NCBI RefSeq assembly: GCF_009936275.1 | Contig: NZ_AP019797.1 | Coordinates: forward strand, 108,501 to 172,500 | From: Rhodothermus marinus | GTDB taxonomy: Bacteria > Bacteroidota > Rhodothermia > Rhodothermales > Rhodothermaceae | Length of the DNA stretch: 64,000 nt | Reading direction: 5' to 3' | Part shown: positions 18,016-27,133 of the stretch, piece by piece | Position numbering within the stretch: the first letter of the stretch is position 1 | Layout of the letters: the number at the start of each line of letters is the position of its first letter | Program-made: the position numbers and the translations under genes | The notes under the pieces: generated by a model | The model's input: only the letters and a program-made list of their open reading frames with translations | Databases searched by the model: none | Told to the model about the DNA's origin: nothing

Positions 18016-19032
18016 ATGACGCGTGCGCTGCCTGCTACCATGCGGGCCATGGTGCTGGAGGCCCCCGGACGCCCGCTCGTGCTTCGCGAACTGCCCGTGC
18101 CCGCACCCGGCCCGGGCGAAGTGTTGCTTCGGGTGGAAGCGTGCGGCGTGTGCCGCACCGATCTGCACATCGTGGATGGCGAGTTGCCCGAGCCCAAGCT
18201 GCCGCTGATCCCGGGCCACCAGATTGTGGGGCGGGTGGTGCGATTGGGGGAAGGCGTGACCCGCTTTCGGGAGGGCGACCGCGTGGGCGTGCCCTGGCTG
18301 GCCGAAACATGCGGAACGTGCCGCTACTGCCGTCGCGGCCAGGAGAACCTGTGTCCGAATGCCCGCTTCACCGGCTACACGCGCGACGGTGGCTTTGCCG
18401 AGTTCACCACGGCTCTTGCCGACTACTGCTATCCACTCCCCGACGACGTGTACGACGCGCCGCACGCGGCACCGCTGCTGTGTGCCGGACTGATCGGCTA
18501 CCGCACCTATCGGCTGGCCGGACCGCACGTCGAGCGCCTGGGTCTGTACGGCTTTGGCGCGGCCGCGCATCTGATCATCCAGGTGGCCGTGGCCCGCGGC
18601 CAGCAGGTCTACGCCTTCACCCGGCCCGGCGACACGGCCGCGCAGGATTTTGCCCGAAAACTGGGAGCCGTCTGGGCCGGTGCCTCGACGGAGCGTCCGC
18701 CGGAACCACTCGATGCCGCGTTGATCTTCGCACCGGTAGGGGCGCTGGTGGTCGAGGCGTTGCGCTCGGTGGATAAGGGCGGCGTGGTGGTGTGCGGCGG
18801 GATCCACATGAGCGACATCCCCTCGTTTCCCTATCGGCTCCTCTGGGAGGAGCGCGTTATTCGCTCGGTGGCCAACCTGACGCGCCAGGATGGCGAGGAA
18901 TTCCTGAAGCTGGCGCCCACCATTCCCGTACGTACCGAGGTGACCTGCTTCCCGCTGGAGGAGGCCAACGAGGCGCTTCGGCGACTCCGCGAAGGCCAGC
19001 TCCAGGGCGCCGCCGTGCTGGTGATGGGATAG
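18016..19032 (+). CDS. Zinc-dependent alcohol dehydrogenase
   Basis: A 338-residue medium-chain dehydrogenase. Catalytic zinc ligands are Cys46 (ACGVCRTDLH) and His68 (GHQIVG). The structural zinc site has all four cysteines: Cys99, 102, 105 and 113. A Rossmann segment, GLYGFGAAAHLIIQVA, binds NAD(P). It resembles the AdhA-type enzymes that interconvert primary alcohols and aldehydes. The ATG at 18016 lies eight bases after the trehalase stop. An earlier in-frame start would run through the trehalase gene and was rejected. Link to trehalose metabolism is not evident. Confidence 0.9.
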   Translation: MTRALPATMRAMVLEAPGRPLVLRELPVPAPGPGEVLLRVEACGVCRTDLHIVDGELPEPKLPLIPGHQIVGRVVRLGEGVTRFREGDRVGVPWLAETCGTCRYCRRGQENLCPNARFTGYTRDGGFAEFTTALADYCYPLPDDVYDAPHAAPLLCAGLIGYRTYRLAGPHVERLGLYGFGAAAHLIIQVAVARGQQVYAFTRPGDTAAQDFARKLGAVWAGASTERPPEPLDAALIFAPVGALVVEALRSVDKGGVVVCGGIHMSDIPSFPYRLLWEERVIRSVANLTRQDGEEFLKLAPTIPVRTEVTCFPLEEANEALRRLREGQLQGAAVLVMG

Positions 19033-19034
19033 GG

Positions 19035-19298
19035 TCAGGCGGGACGGCCTGCAACCTTGCGATAAAGCCAGAGCAAAATCAACGCTCCGATTACGGCCAG
19101 AATCAGACTACCCAGGTCGAAATCGACGGCACGTCCTTCTCCGATACCCAGCAGCCCGGCCAGGAAGCCGCCGATCAGGGCCCCGACAATGCCAATGAGA
19201 ATGGTTACGATGATGCCGCCCGGGTCTTTGCCCGGCATGATCCATTGCGCCAGCGCGCCCGCCAGCAATCCCATCACAATCCAGGATAAAATGCCCAT
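19035..19298 (-). CDS. GlsB/YeaQ/YmgE-family stress membrane protein
   Basis: The 87-residue protein is almost entirely hydrophobic, with three predicted membrane helices. The family pattern GILSWIVMGLLAGALAQWIMPGKDPGG and then a glycine-rich GIVGALIGGFLAGLLG is visible. The family was once called transglycosylase-associated protein. It is small, inner-membrane, stress-induced and of unknown molecular role. It converges on the alcohol dehydrogenase with a 2-base gap. Confidence 0.88.
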   Translation of the reverse strand: MGILSWIVMGLLAGALAQWIMPGKDPGGIIVTILIGIVGALIGGFLAGLLGIGEGRAVDFDLGSLILAVIGALILLWLYRKVAGRPA

Positions 19299-19387
19299 CG
19301 GAATTTCGACGTGAAGGTGAAACCTGCTTTAAGATTAGCCGGAAAGGCTGGGAAGCAGGTAGCAGCATTGGATTTTCCAGTAGTTAG

Positions 19388-19406
19388 TTCTGGCGCAGCG
19401 CCAGAA
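19388..19406 (-). repeat. Perfect hairpin after the TauE/SafE gene
   Basis: TTCTGGCG and CGCCAGAA form an 8-base-pair stem with a CAG triloop, six bases beyond the stop codon at 19413. No T run follows on the minus strand, so it may be a 3'-end stabiliser or a factor-dependent stop rather than an intrinsic terminator. Confidence 0.5.
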
Positions 19407-19412
19407 GATGGC

Positions 19413-20243
19413 TTACCAGATCTGGCTCAAAGCCTGCAGCAGCAGGCGGCCGGCGATGAAGATGGCCAGCACGGCGAAGATGCGGCGGAGCCAGACGGTG
19501 CGGAGACGATGGGCGGTCTGCACGCCGAAGCGGGCGCTGATGGTGGCAGGCACGGCCAGCAGCAGCCCGTGCAGCACATCCACATGGCCCAGCGTGGGCA
19601 TGCCGATCGGGGCAGCAGGTGAGGCGAGTGCATAGCTGAAAATCCCCACCAGCGAGATCAGCACGATCGTGGCGCTGGAGGTGCCGACCGCCCGGTGCAT
19701 GGGAAGGCCCAGCAGCCGATGATAGAGGGGCACGAGGATGATGCCGCCACCCACGCCGGCCGCAGCAGCCACGGCGCCGGCCACCGTCCCGGCGCCCGCC
19801 AGCACAGGCCAGCGCAGACGAAAGGTGGTCGTGGTGCCCGGATTTTGCGCCTCACCGCGCAGCATACGCAGCGCGACCGCCAGCAGTACGAGTCCGAAGA
19901 CCAGCCGGAAGGCCGTTCCGTTGTACCAGGGCTGGGTGGTGACGTAGCGCGTGGTGAGCGTAATGGCCAGCGCGCTGAACAGCCCGGCGCCGAGCGCCAC
20001 GGCGGGGACGACGGCCTGTCGCCGGTACTGAAACCAGGCGCTGCTGAGCGAGGCCAGCAGCGTGCAGAACAGACTGGTACCCAGCGTCAACGGGGTGACC
20101 ACCGACGCCGGGACGCCGACGGCCTGGAAGTAAAAGAAAAGTACAGGGGCAAAGACGATCCCGCCGCCGACGCCGATCAGGCCCGCCAGGAAGCCGCCCA
20201 GCAGCCCGATGCCCAGCAGAAGCAACAGGTAGGTGGGTTGCAT
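19413..20243 (-). CDS. TauE/SafE family sulfite/anion exporter
   Basis: An integral membrane protein of 276 residues with about eight predicted helices in two similar halves. Each half begins with a glycine-rich GxxxGxxGVGGGI motif (GFLAGLIGVGGGIVFAP near residue 16 and AAAAGVGGGIILVPL near 160), the hallmark of TauE/SafE proteins. Members export sulfite, sulfoacetate or other organic anions. Its ATG overlaps the stop of the CtpA-type protease gene by one base (TGATG), suggesting coupling. Substrate cannot be told from the sequence. Confidence 0.88.
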   Translation of the reverse strand: MQPTYLLLLLGIGLLGGFLAGLIGVGGGIVFAPVLFFYFQAVGVPASVVTPLTLGTSLFCTLLASLSSAWFQYRRQAVVPAVALGAGLFSALAITLTTRYVTTQPWYNGTAFRLVFGLVLLAVALRMLRGEAQNPGTTTTFRLRWPVLAGAGTVAGAVAAAAGVGGGIILVPLYHRLLGLPMHRAVGTSSATIVLISLVGIFSYALASPAAPIGMPTLGHVDVLHGLLLAVPATISARFGVQTAHRLRTVWLRRIFAVLAIFIAGRLLLQALSQIW

Positions 20244-21904
20244 CAGTTCGGGGACAGCAGGGCCGCGTAGGTCCGGGTGTCACGAAGCAGTTCGGCCGCC
20301 CGCTGCACGACCGGATCGTCGGCCAGCAGGTAGCGCGTGCGTTGCTCCGGCGAGAGGTAGCGGGCCAGCAGCTCCTGGCGAATCTGGCGACGCAACGCTT
20401 CGACTTCGCGCTCGAACGCTGCCTTTTTTGCCTGTGTCAGCGCGTCACGGACGTTCTGCAACGCCGCCAGTGCCTGCATGTAGTCGGCCGCTTCCAGTTG
20501 CGTCTGCAGCGAGGCCAGCGTGTGTTCGGCGGCGATCTGGTAGTCGAAGTTCCGGCTGTGCAGCCAGGCCCGGAATTCCTGCAGGATGCGATCGTCCACC
20601 CGGACGTCCGGCGTGGGCGGCTCCGGATGCCGGGCCACGTAGTAGTTGGCAAAGAAGAAGAAGGCAGCCTGGCGACGCAACGCGGCTTCGAGCGGACCGG
20701 GCTCCGGTGGTGCGACCACCACGTCGGGCTCGATGCCGTGGCCGTCGCGCACGACGCGGCCGTTGCGCGTGTAGTAGGTGCGCCGCAGCGAGTCGGGCAC
20801 GAGCTGGCCATGGCCGTCGTGTCGGCTGTAGTCGATGGCCTGGATGCTACGGCCACTGGGCGTGTAGTAGGCGGCGGTGGTCAGCTTGAGCGCCGTGTTG
20901 TACGGAAGCGGACGGATGATCTGCACGAGCCCCTTGCCGTAGGTGTTCGTCCCGACGATCAGACCACGGTCCAGATCCTGGATGGCGCCGGCTACGATTT
21001 CACTGGCCGAAGCGCTGAACTCATTGACCAGCACCACCAGCGGCAGATCGGGATAGAGCGGCGCCGACTCGTTGCGATAGACCCGCGTGCGGTCCGGCGT
21101 GCGGCCCCGCGTCGAGACGATCGGCGCGCCCTGCGGCACGAACAGCCCGGCCACTTCGACGGCCGCCTCCAGCAGGCCGCCGGGGTTGTCCCGCAGGTCC
21201 AGCACCAGACCACGTAGCGGACCCGCCGCCTGAAGCTGTTCGATGGCCCGGCGCACCTCGTCGCCGGCGCCCAGCGCGAACCGTTCCAGCCGGATGTAGC
21301 CCAGTCCTTCCGTCGTGTCGTCGTTCAGAAAACCGACGTACGTGACGTTTTTGAGCTGGACCTCTTCGCGCGTCAGCACGAACTGGAGCGGCAGCGGCTC
21401 CCCTTCGCGCTCGACGGTCAGCGTGACCGTGGTGCCCGGCTGGCCGCGCAGCATCTGGCGCACCGTCTCCAGCGACAGGCCGTCGGTGGGCTGGCCGTCG
21501 ATGTGCGTGATGATGTCGCCCGTGCGAATGCCCTGGCGATAACCCGCCGTTCCTTCGATGGGAGCCAGCACCGTGAGCCGGCCGTTGCGAATACCCACGT
21601 TCAGCCCGACGCCGCCGTAGCGACCGCGTGTCAGCAGTTCGATCTCACCCCGATCCGCCTCGTCGAAAAACGTGGTGTACGGGTCCAGTTCGGCCAGCAT
21701 GGCATCGATTCCCTTGCGCATGAGGCGGCCGGGATCGATCGGATCGATGTAGTCGGTGACCAGCGTCTCGTAGAGTGCGCCGAAGATCCGGAAGTGCTTC
21801 TGCAGCGCAAAAAATGTGTCGCTACGAGGCGCAACAAACCCGATGCCCAGCCCCAGAAGCAGGACCAGCAGCAGGGGCGTCAGGTTGTGTCGCGGCGTCT
21901 TCAT
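20243..21904 (-). CDS. ctpA: C-terminal processing peptidase (S41 family)
   Basis: A 553-residue periplasmic serine protease with an N-terminal signal/anchor (about 9-25). A PDZ domain (about 95-185, GVGLNVGIRNGRLTV...GIRTGDIITHIDGQ) is followed by an S41 catalytic domain. The Ser-Lys dyad is Ser299 in FSASASEI and Lys324 in TYGKGLVQ, with the 25-residue spacing of CtpB. A C-terminal helical extension of about 130 residues exceeds minimal CtpA proteins and may bind a partner. Tail-specific proteases process envelope proteins and cell-wall hydrolases. It is followed by TauE/SafE and preceded by tatC 6 bases away. Confidence 0.93.
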   Translation of the reverse strand: MKTPRHNLTPLLLVLLLGLGIGFVAPRSDTFFALQKHFRIFGALYETLVTDYIDPIDPGRLMRKGIDAMLAELDPYTTFFDEADRGEIELLTRGRYGGVGLNVGIRNGRLTVLAPIEGTAGYRQGIRTGDIITHIDGQPTDGLSLETVRQMLRGQPGTTVTLTVEREGEPLPLQFVLTREEVQLKNVTYVGFLNDDTTEGLGYIRLERFALGAGDEVRRAIEQLQAAGPLRGLVLDLRDNPGGLLEAAVEVAGLFVPQGAPIVSTRGRTPDRTRVYRNESAPLYPDLPLVVLVNEFSASASEIVAGAIQDLDRGLIVGTNTYGKGLVQIIRPLPYNTALKLTTAAYYTPSGRSIQAIDYSRHDGHGQLVPDSLRRTYYTRNGRVVRDGHGIEPDVVVAPPEPGPLEAALRRQAAFFFFANYYVARHPEPPTPDVRVDDRILQEFRAWLHSRNFDYQIAAEHTLASLQTQLEAADYMQALAALQNVRDALTQAKKAAFEREVEALRRQIRQELLARYLSPEQRTRYLLADDPVVQRAAELLRDTRTYAALLSPN

Positions 21905-21910
21905 GGCGGT

Positions 21911-22792
21911 TCAGGGTCCGTACAGGGCACGGCGCAGTTCTTCTTCCCGGCGCCGGGTTACGATCGTCGCTATATGTATCGACAATTCATAAAGTAACAA
22001 AAGCGGAACGGCGACAAGCACCTGCGAAATCGGATCGGGCGGGGTAAACAGGGCACCCAGTACCAGGGCGATGATCAGCGCGTAGCGGCGGCCCTTGCGA
22101 AGCATATCGCCCGTGATCAGGCCCATTTTAGCCAGGAAGTACACGATTACCGGCAACTCGAACAGCAGGCCCACTCCGAAGGCCCATATCGTGACCATGT
22201 TGAAGTACTTCGTGATGTCGAACTGGTTGACGATCTGCTCGGAGATCGTGTAGTTGGCGAAGAACTGCAGGGCCAGGGGGGTGATGACCAGGTAGCCGAA
22301 CAGCACGCCCAGGATGAAAAAGCCCGTGGCGAAGGCGGCGGCGAAGCGCATGCCCTGCTTTTCGTGCGGATACAGGCCGGGCTCGATGAACTTCCAGATC
22401 TGATAGATGAGCACGGGCGAGCCGATGATGACGCCCACGAACAGAATGGTACCGATGTGGGCAAAGAACTGGCCGGTGATCGTGCGGTTGAGCAGTTCCA
22501 GCGGCTTGGCGTCCAGGTGAAACACCCGGTACATGAAAAAGTCGGGGCGAGTGGGTCCCAGCAGAATGTTGTCGATGATCCACTTGCTGAAGAAACTGCA
22601 GAGGATCGTCGAGGCCAGCACACCCGCCAGCCCTTTGATCAGCCGCCAGCGCAGCTCCTCCAGATGATCCAGAAAGGACATTTCGGCCATGTCGGCCTCC
22701 GGTGCAGCCCCCGCGGGCGCACCGTCACCCTGAGCAGGGGGCAGGGGAGAAGTAGTGGCTGGCGATGAACTACGCGATCCGAACAGTTTCAT
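21911..22792 (-). CDS. tatC: Twin-arginine translocase subunit TatC
   Basis: The 293-residue protein has the TatC opening MSFLDHLEELRWRLIK (from about residue 38), six predicted membrane helices and the conserved PVLIYQIWKFIEPGLYPHEK loop. FTPPDPISQ follows before the last helices. It is the signal-recognition core of the Tat system exporting folded proteins. An extended N-terminus of about 35 residues, rich in Ser, Pro and Ala, precedes the family domain. No tatA/B lies beside it. It is in a minus-strand run with the CtpA-type protease. Confidence 0.95.
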   Translation of the reverse strand: MKLFGSRSSSPATTSPLPPAQGDGAPAGAAPEADMAEMSFLDHLEELRWRLIKGLAGVLASTILCSFFSKWIIDNILLGPTRPDFFMYRVFHLDAKPLELLNRTITGQFFAHIGTILFVGVIIGSPVLIYQIWKFIEPGLYPHEKQGMRFAAAFATGFFILGVLFGYLVITPLALQFFANYTISEQIVNQFDITKYFNMVTIWAFGVGLLFELPVIVYFLAKMGLITGDMLRKGRRYALIIALVLGALFTPPDPISQVLVAVPLLLLYELSIHIATIVTRRREEELRRALYGP

Positions 22793-22821
22793 GGCTTACT
22801 CCAGCACAGCGCGCAGCGGAC

Positions 22822-23430
22822 CTACAGCGAGTCCGATGCGCTTCGGGGTCCGTCCCGCAGATTCAGGTCCAGCAGCGAATCGACCCAGAGCCCTTCGGCC
22901 TCCAGGCGACTCCGGCCGCTGCTCCAGGTGAAGTTGAACAGCGTCAGCACGCCGCACACCTCGAAGCCGTCGTTCCGCAGCAACGCCACGGCCCGGGCGG
23001 CACTGCGGCCGCTGTTCAGGATGTCGTCCACCAGTACGACGGGCTCCTCGCGGCTCAGCGGGCCTTCGACCAGCCGGTGGCGGCCGTAGGGCTTGCGCTG
23101 CTCGCGGATGAAGCCGCCCCGCAACTCCGGCGCACCGGGCGGGGGCGGCGCCGACAGGATGGCGCAGACCAGCGCGTAAGCGCCGAAGCCGAAGCCGGCA
23201 ACCTGGCGGACGCCCCGCGCGCGCACCCGTTCGGCCAGCACCCGGCCGACTTCCCGGAACGTGTCGCCTTCCAGCATCGGGATCCGGGTGTCCAGCAGCC
23301 ATCCGATAGGCTGGCCGCGCGGATCGGTGATGGGCTCCTGCTCACGACGCACCAGCGCCCGCGCGTAGAGCCGGCGTCCGAGATCGACCAGGTCGGCATA
23401 GGCCGACGGGCTCAGGGTACGCTCTGCCAT
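22822..23430 (-). CDS. Orotate phosphoribosyltransferase-like protein
   Basis: A type-I phosphoribosyltransferase of 202 residues. The PRPP-binding loop is VVLVDDILNSGRSA, and FIREQRKPYGRHRLVEG resembles the flexible-loop region of PyrE enzymes. It would join a base, most likely orotate, to PRPP in pyrimidine synthesis or salvage. It diverges from canonical PyrE in the C-terminal third, so another base is possible. The ATG at 23430 was chosen over an in-frame start at 23469 because the family-like sequence begins there. It sits 29 bases upstream of tatC. Confidence 0.72.
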   Translation of the reverse strand: MAERTLSPSAYADLVDLGRRLYARALVRREQEPITDPRGQPIGWLLDTRIPMLEGDTFREVGRVLAERVRARGVRQVAGFGFGAYALVCAILSAPPPPGAPELRGGFIREQRKPYGRHRLVEGPLSREEPVVLVDDILNSGRSAARAVALLRNDGFEVCGVLTLFNFTWSSGRSRLEAEGLWVDSLLDLNLRDGPRSASDSL

Positions 23431-23516
23431 GGCCGTGATGGAATCGGGGCCCTGCCGGGCCCGTCTCAAACCATTTGATCACGCTGAAAACCACAAACCG
23501 GCCGGCGCGTTCCTGC

Positions 23517-24824
23517 TCAGGCCACCACGAAGTCGTACAGCGGGAACTGGCGGCACAGGGCTTCCACTTCCTGACGAATGCGGCGACGCAGGGCCTCATC
23601 GCCGGGATGCGAGAGCACTTGATCGATCCAGTCCACCACCTGGCGAAACTCTTCCTCCTTGAAGCCGCGCGTGGTCATGGCCGGCGTGCCGATCCGGATG
23701 CCGCTGGTGACGAAGGGGCTCTTGTCGTCGTAGGGCACCATATTTTTGTTCACCGTGATGCCCGCCTCGCCCAGCAGCGCTTCGGCTTCCTTGCCGGTCA
23801 GACCCTTGTTGCGCAGGTCGATCAGCACCAGGTGGTTGTCGGTGCCGCCGGAGACCAGGTTGTAGCCGCGCTCCAGAAAAGCTTCGGCCATCGCCTTGGC
23901 GTTGCGCACCACCTGCCGGGCGTATTCCTTGAACTCCGGCTTGAGCGCCTCGCCGAAGGCCACCGCCTTTGCCGCGATCACGTGCATGAGCGGGCCGCCC
24001 TGCGTGCCGGGAAAGACGGCCGAGTCGAGCAGTTCGCTCATTTTTTTGATACGGCCGCTCTTGGGCGCCGTGATGCCGAAGGGGTTGTCGAAGTCGCGGC
24101 CGATCAGGATCATGCCGCCACGCGGCCCGCGCAGCGTCTTGTGCGTGGTGGTGGTGACGATGTGCGCATAGGGCATCGGATCGTTCAATACCCCTGCCGC
24201 GATCAGGCCGGCCGTGTGCGCCATGTCCATCCACAGCAGGGCGCCCACCTCGTCGGCGATCTCCCGAAAAGCCTTGTAGTCGAAGTCACGCGGGTAGGCG
24301 CTTGCGCCGATCGAGATCAGCTTGGGCCGGACTTTGCGCGCTTTGTCGCGCACCTTGTCCATGTCGATGCGGCCGGCCAGCGGACCGTCCTTTTCCACGC
24401 CGTAGTATTCGGCATGGTAGAGGATGCCCGAGAAGTTGACCGGGCTTCCGTGCGTCAGGTGGCCGCCGTGTGCCAGGTCGAGTCCCAGAAACGTGTCGCC
24501 GGGCTTGAGCGTGGCCAGGTACACGGCCGCGTTGGCCTGCGCGCCCGAGTGCGGTTGCACGTTGACCCATTCGCAGCGAAACAGCTTGCGCGCCCGCTCG
24601 CGAGCCAGCTCCTCGACGATGTCCACGTATTCGCAGCCGCCGTAGTAACGCTTACCGGGTAGCCCCTCGGCGTACTTGTTCGTCAGCGGCGAACCCATCG
24701 CCTCCAGCACGGCCCGCGAGACGAAGTTTTCCGAAGCGATCAGCTCCAGCCCGTTGTTCTGGCGCTCGACTTCCTTCTGAATGGCCTGAAAGACCTCCGG
24801 ATCCTGAATTTCCAGTACCGACAT
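23517..24824 (-). CDS. glyA: Serine hydroxymethyltransferase
   Basis: PLP enzyme that interconverts serine and glycine with tetrahydrofolate, feeding one-carbon metabolism. The 435-residue protein has [10 protein letters not shown] (25-34), [15 protein letters not shown] (49-63) and the PLP-binding Lys229 in [14 protein letters not shown], all diagnostic. The ATG at 24824 gives the normal length; an upstream in-frame start at 24878 would add an unrelated tail. It is 86 bases ahead of the OPRT-like gene on the same strand. Confidence 0.97.
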   Translation of the reverse strand: MSVLEIQDPEVFQAIQKEVERQNNGLELIASENFVSRAVLEAMGSPLTNKYAEGLPGKRYYGGCEYVDIVEELARERARKLFRCEWVNVQPHSGAQANAAVYLATLKPGDTFLGLDLAHGGHLTHGSPVNFSGILYHAEYYGVEKDGPLAGRIDMDKVRDKARKVRPKLISIGASAYPRDFDYKAFREIADEVGALLWMDMAHTAGLIAAGVLNDPMPYAHIVTTTTHKTLRGPRGGMILIGRDFDNPFGITAPKSGRIKKMSELLDSAVFPGTQGGPLMHVIAAKAVAFGEALKPEFKEYARQVVRNAKAMAEAFLERGYNLVSGGTDNHLVLIDLRNKGLTGKEAEALLGEAGITVNKNMVPYDDKSPFVTSGIRIGTPAMTTRGFKEEEFRQVVDWIDQVLSHPGDEALRRRIRQEVEALCRQFPLYDFVVA

Positions 24825-24914
24825 GGCTTGTTTTGTTAAATCGTCCAGAGTGTCCTCCGGCAAAATACGAAAAAACACCGGGCCGGTTTGACAGGCGCTG
24901 TGCGAAAAGTTATG

Positions 24915-25241
24915 TCAGCGTACAGGGCGCTCGATCAGGAAGAACTGGCCGCCGATCCCCAGAAAGCGCCAGTAGTCCTTTTCGCCGTCGTCGCCGTCGG
25001 GATCGACCGTGTAGATGCTCCACAGGTAGTAGTTGTCGCGTCGGGCAGCCTTTCGGGCCAGCACGGCGGCCAGATCGGCGCCCGCGTCGGCAAAGGCCCG
25101 GCCGACGGCCGAGCTTCCCAGCTCCTGCTGCAGGTGCTCGGCCGCCCGATTCCGCACGTATTCCTCAAACGCCCGGGGCTTCGGGTTGTACAGGTACAGC
25201 ACCCCGGCCACCGTCAGCAGCAACACCAGTCCGATCCGCAT
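24915..25241 (-). CDS. DUF4359 domain protein
   Basis: A small exported or membrane-anchored protein of 108 residues. An N-terminal hydrophobic segment (about 3-18) is followed by the DUF4359-type pattern NPKPRAFEEYVRNRAAEHL and the end region DNYYLWSIYTVDPDG...YWRFLGIGGQFFLI. The family is common in cyanobacteria and has no known function. A GAGGAGG site precedes the ATG at 25241. It follows the DUF4159 gene by 10 bases, so the two probably form a short operon. Confidence 0.8.
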   Translation of the reverse strand: MRIGLVLLLTVAGVLYLYNPKPRAFEEYVRNRAAEHLQQELGSSAVGRAFADAGADLAAVLARKAARRDNYYLWSIYTVDPDGDDGEKDYWRFLGIGGQFFLIERPVR

Positions 25242-25251
25242 AGCCGCCTCC

Positions 25252-25929
25252 TCAGGTTGGTGGTTTGATTCGCGTCAGCGCATAGACCAGGATGTTCGTG
25301 CCCATGCGCAGGGCCGCCTCACGCTTTTCGGGGGGGTCACCGTGCACCGAGGGCGCCTCCCAGCCGTCGCTGATGTTCGTTTCGTAGGTGTAAAAGACGA
25401 CCAGTTGTCCATTGTGGAACAGACCGAACCCCTGCGGCGGCTTGCCGTCGTGCTCGTGAATCTTGGGCAGGCCGTTGGGGAAATCAAAGTGGATGTGGTA
25501 GATGGGATGGCTGAAGGGCAGCTCGACAAATTCCTGCTCGGGAAAGACTTTCTTCATCTCGCGCCGGATGTAGGGATCGAGCCCGTAGTCGTCGTCGATG
25601 TAAAGAAAGCCGCCGTTTTCCAGATAGCGGCGGAGCCGTCGGGCCTCGTCGTCGGTGAGCACGATGTTGCCATGACCGGTCAGAAACAGGAAGGGGTAGC
25701 TGAAGATGCGATCACTGCTCAGTTCGACCACGTCGGCCTGCGGGGCCACGTCGATGTTCGTGTGCTCGCGCACAAAGCGCAGCAGGTTGGGTAGCGGCGA
25801 GACAGCCTGATACCAGTCGCCCCCGCCTCCGTACTTGACGGCCGCAATGCGGAACGTATAGTCCTCCTGTGCCCGAAGGGGCAGCGCCAGACCGAGCAGA
25901 AATCCCAGCAACAACAGCGTGCGCGTCAT
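25252..25929 (-). CDS. DUF4159 domain protein, exported
   Basis: The 225-residue protein has a signal peptide (about 1-20, ending LRAQ) and then a single DUF4159 domain. Typical segments are YTFRIAAVKYGGGGDWY, FLFLTGHGNIVLTDDEARRLRRYLENGGFLYIDDDYG and ELPFSHPIYHIHF. The fold resembles class-I glutamine-amidotransferase-like domains without a catalytic cysteine. Such proteins are often near membrane MoxR/vWA gene sets, but here only DUF4359 follows. Function unknown. Confidence 0.85.
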   Translation of the reverse strand: MTRTLLLLGFLLGLALPLRAQEDYTFRIAAVKYGGGGDWYQAVSPLPNLLRFVREHTNIDVAPQADVVELSSDRIFSYPFLFLTGHGNIVLTDDEARRLRRYLENGGFLYIDDDYGLDPYIRREMKKVFPEQEFVELPFSHPIYHIHFDFPNGLPKIHEHDGKPPQGFGLFHNGQLVVFYTYETNISDGWEAPSVHGDPPEKREAALRMGTNILVYALTRIKPPT

Positions 25930-26065
25930 GGCATCTGTCAGGATTTGTGTTCACGGCACGAACGCGACGGCGCCGCCAAAGTTTGGGGCTGGACTTTTTG
26001 CGGCCGAACCACGATCTTTTCAGGGCGATCGCCTAACACCCTGTTTTTAAAGCAAAAATAGCGCC

Positions 26066-27130
26066 ATGATGCGAAAACTGAGCGGTCTGCGCGCCCTTGG
26101 GGTGTTGCTGGGCGGCCTTGCGTTGATTTTCGTACCGATGCATTCGGCCGGAGATCGGACGCCTCTGGTGGCCACATTTTCCATCGTCGGGTACGATCCG
26201 GCCACGGGCGAACTGGGCGTGGCCGTGCAGTCGAAGTTTCCCAACGTACGGCCGATCGTACCGTGGGCGCGGGCGGGCGTCGGGGCCGTGGCCACGCAGA
26301 GCTACGCAGAGCTGGATTATGCGCTGAAAGGACTTGAACTTATGGCGAACGGCGCCACGGCCGAGGAGGCATTGCGCATCGTGCTTCGCCAGGATGAAGG
26401 GCGCCAGCTCCGACAGGTGGGGATCGTGGACGCGCACGGAAACGCGGCCAGCTGGACGGGCACCGAGTGCTTCCCGTGGGCCGGCGGACGTGTCGGCCAG
26501 CGCACGGGCGAACCGGCCGCCGCCACGCCCGGCCACGTGGTGACGGGCTACGGCTACACGGCCCAGGGCAACATCCTGGTCTCGGAAGAGACGGTGGTGG
26601 CCATGGCGCGGGCTTTCGAGGAAACGGAAGGACCGCTGGCCGAGCGCCTGCTGGCCGCCCTCAAGGCCGGCCAGGAAGCCGGTGGCGATCGGCGCGGACA
26701 GCAGAGCGCCGCGCTGCTTGTCGTGCGCGAAGGGGCCGGCTACGACGGCCTCGACAACTACATCGACATCTCCGTCTACGACCACCCCCGGCCCATCGAC
26801 GAACTGATCCGGCTCTACGAACTGAACAAGCTGTACTTTACGCCCGGGCGACCTGAGGACCTGATCCCCGTCACGCCGGAAATCGCCCGGGAGCTCCAGC
26901 AGATCTGGAAGGATCGGGGCTTCTACGACGGCCCTATCAACGGCGTGGTCGATACCACCTTCCAGCGCATTCTGATCGATTTCATGGGGTGGGAGAACTA
27001 CGACATGCGCATTCCGGCCGTCGAAGCCGTGGACCTGGCGGCCGGCGACACGCTCAAGATCGACCGCGTCATGCTGGAGCACATCCGGAAGGTCTACCGC
27101 GAGGGCCGCTGGGTGCCCCGTCGCCAGTAG
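26066..27130 (+). CDS. DUF1028 protein with C-terminal peptidoglycan-binding-like domain
   Basis: An exported protein of 354 residues with a hydrophobic N-terminus (about 9-24). The DUF1028 domain covers about 34-240 (ATFSIVGYDPATGELGVAVQSKFPNV, ...WTGTECFPWAGG). A C-terminal domain (about 250-320) includes PEIARELQQIWKDRGFYDGPINGVVD and resembles putative peptidoglycan-binding modules. DUF1028 has an Ntn-hydrolase-like fold and is suspected to be hydrolytic, but no reaction is proved. Cell-wall binding suggests a periplasmic substrate. It is divergent from the DUF4159 gene. Confidence 0.85.
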   Translation: MMRKLSGLRALGVLLGGLALIFVPMHSAGDRTPLVATFSIVGYDPATGELGVAVQSKFPNVRPIVPWARAGVGAVATQSYAELDYALKGLELMANGATAEEALRIVLRQDEGRQLRQVGIVDAHGNAASWTGTECFPWAGGRVGQRTGEPAAATPGHVVTGYGYTAQGNILVSEETVVAMARAFEETEGPLAERLLAALKAGQEAGGDRRGQQSAALLVVREGAGYDGLDNYIDISVYDHPRPIDELIRLYELNKLYFTPGRPEDLIPVTPEIARELQQIWKDRGFYDGPINGVVDTTFQRILIDFMGWENYDMRIPAVEAVDLAAGDTLKIDRVMLEHIRKVYREGRWVPRRQ

Positions 27131-27133
27131 GGC

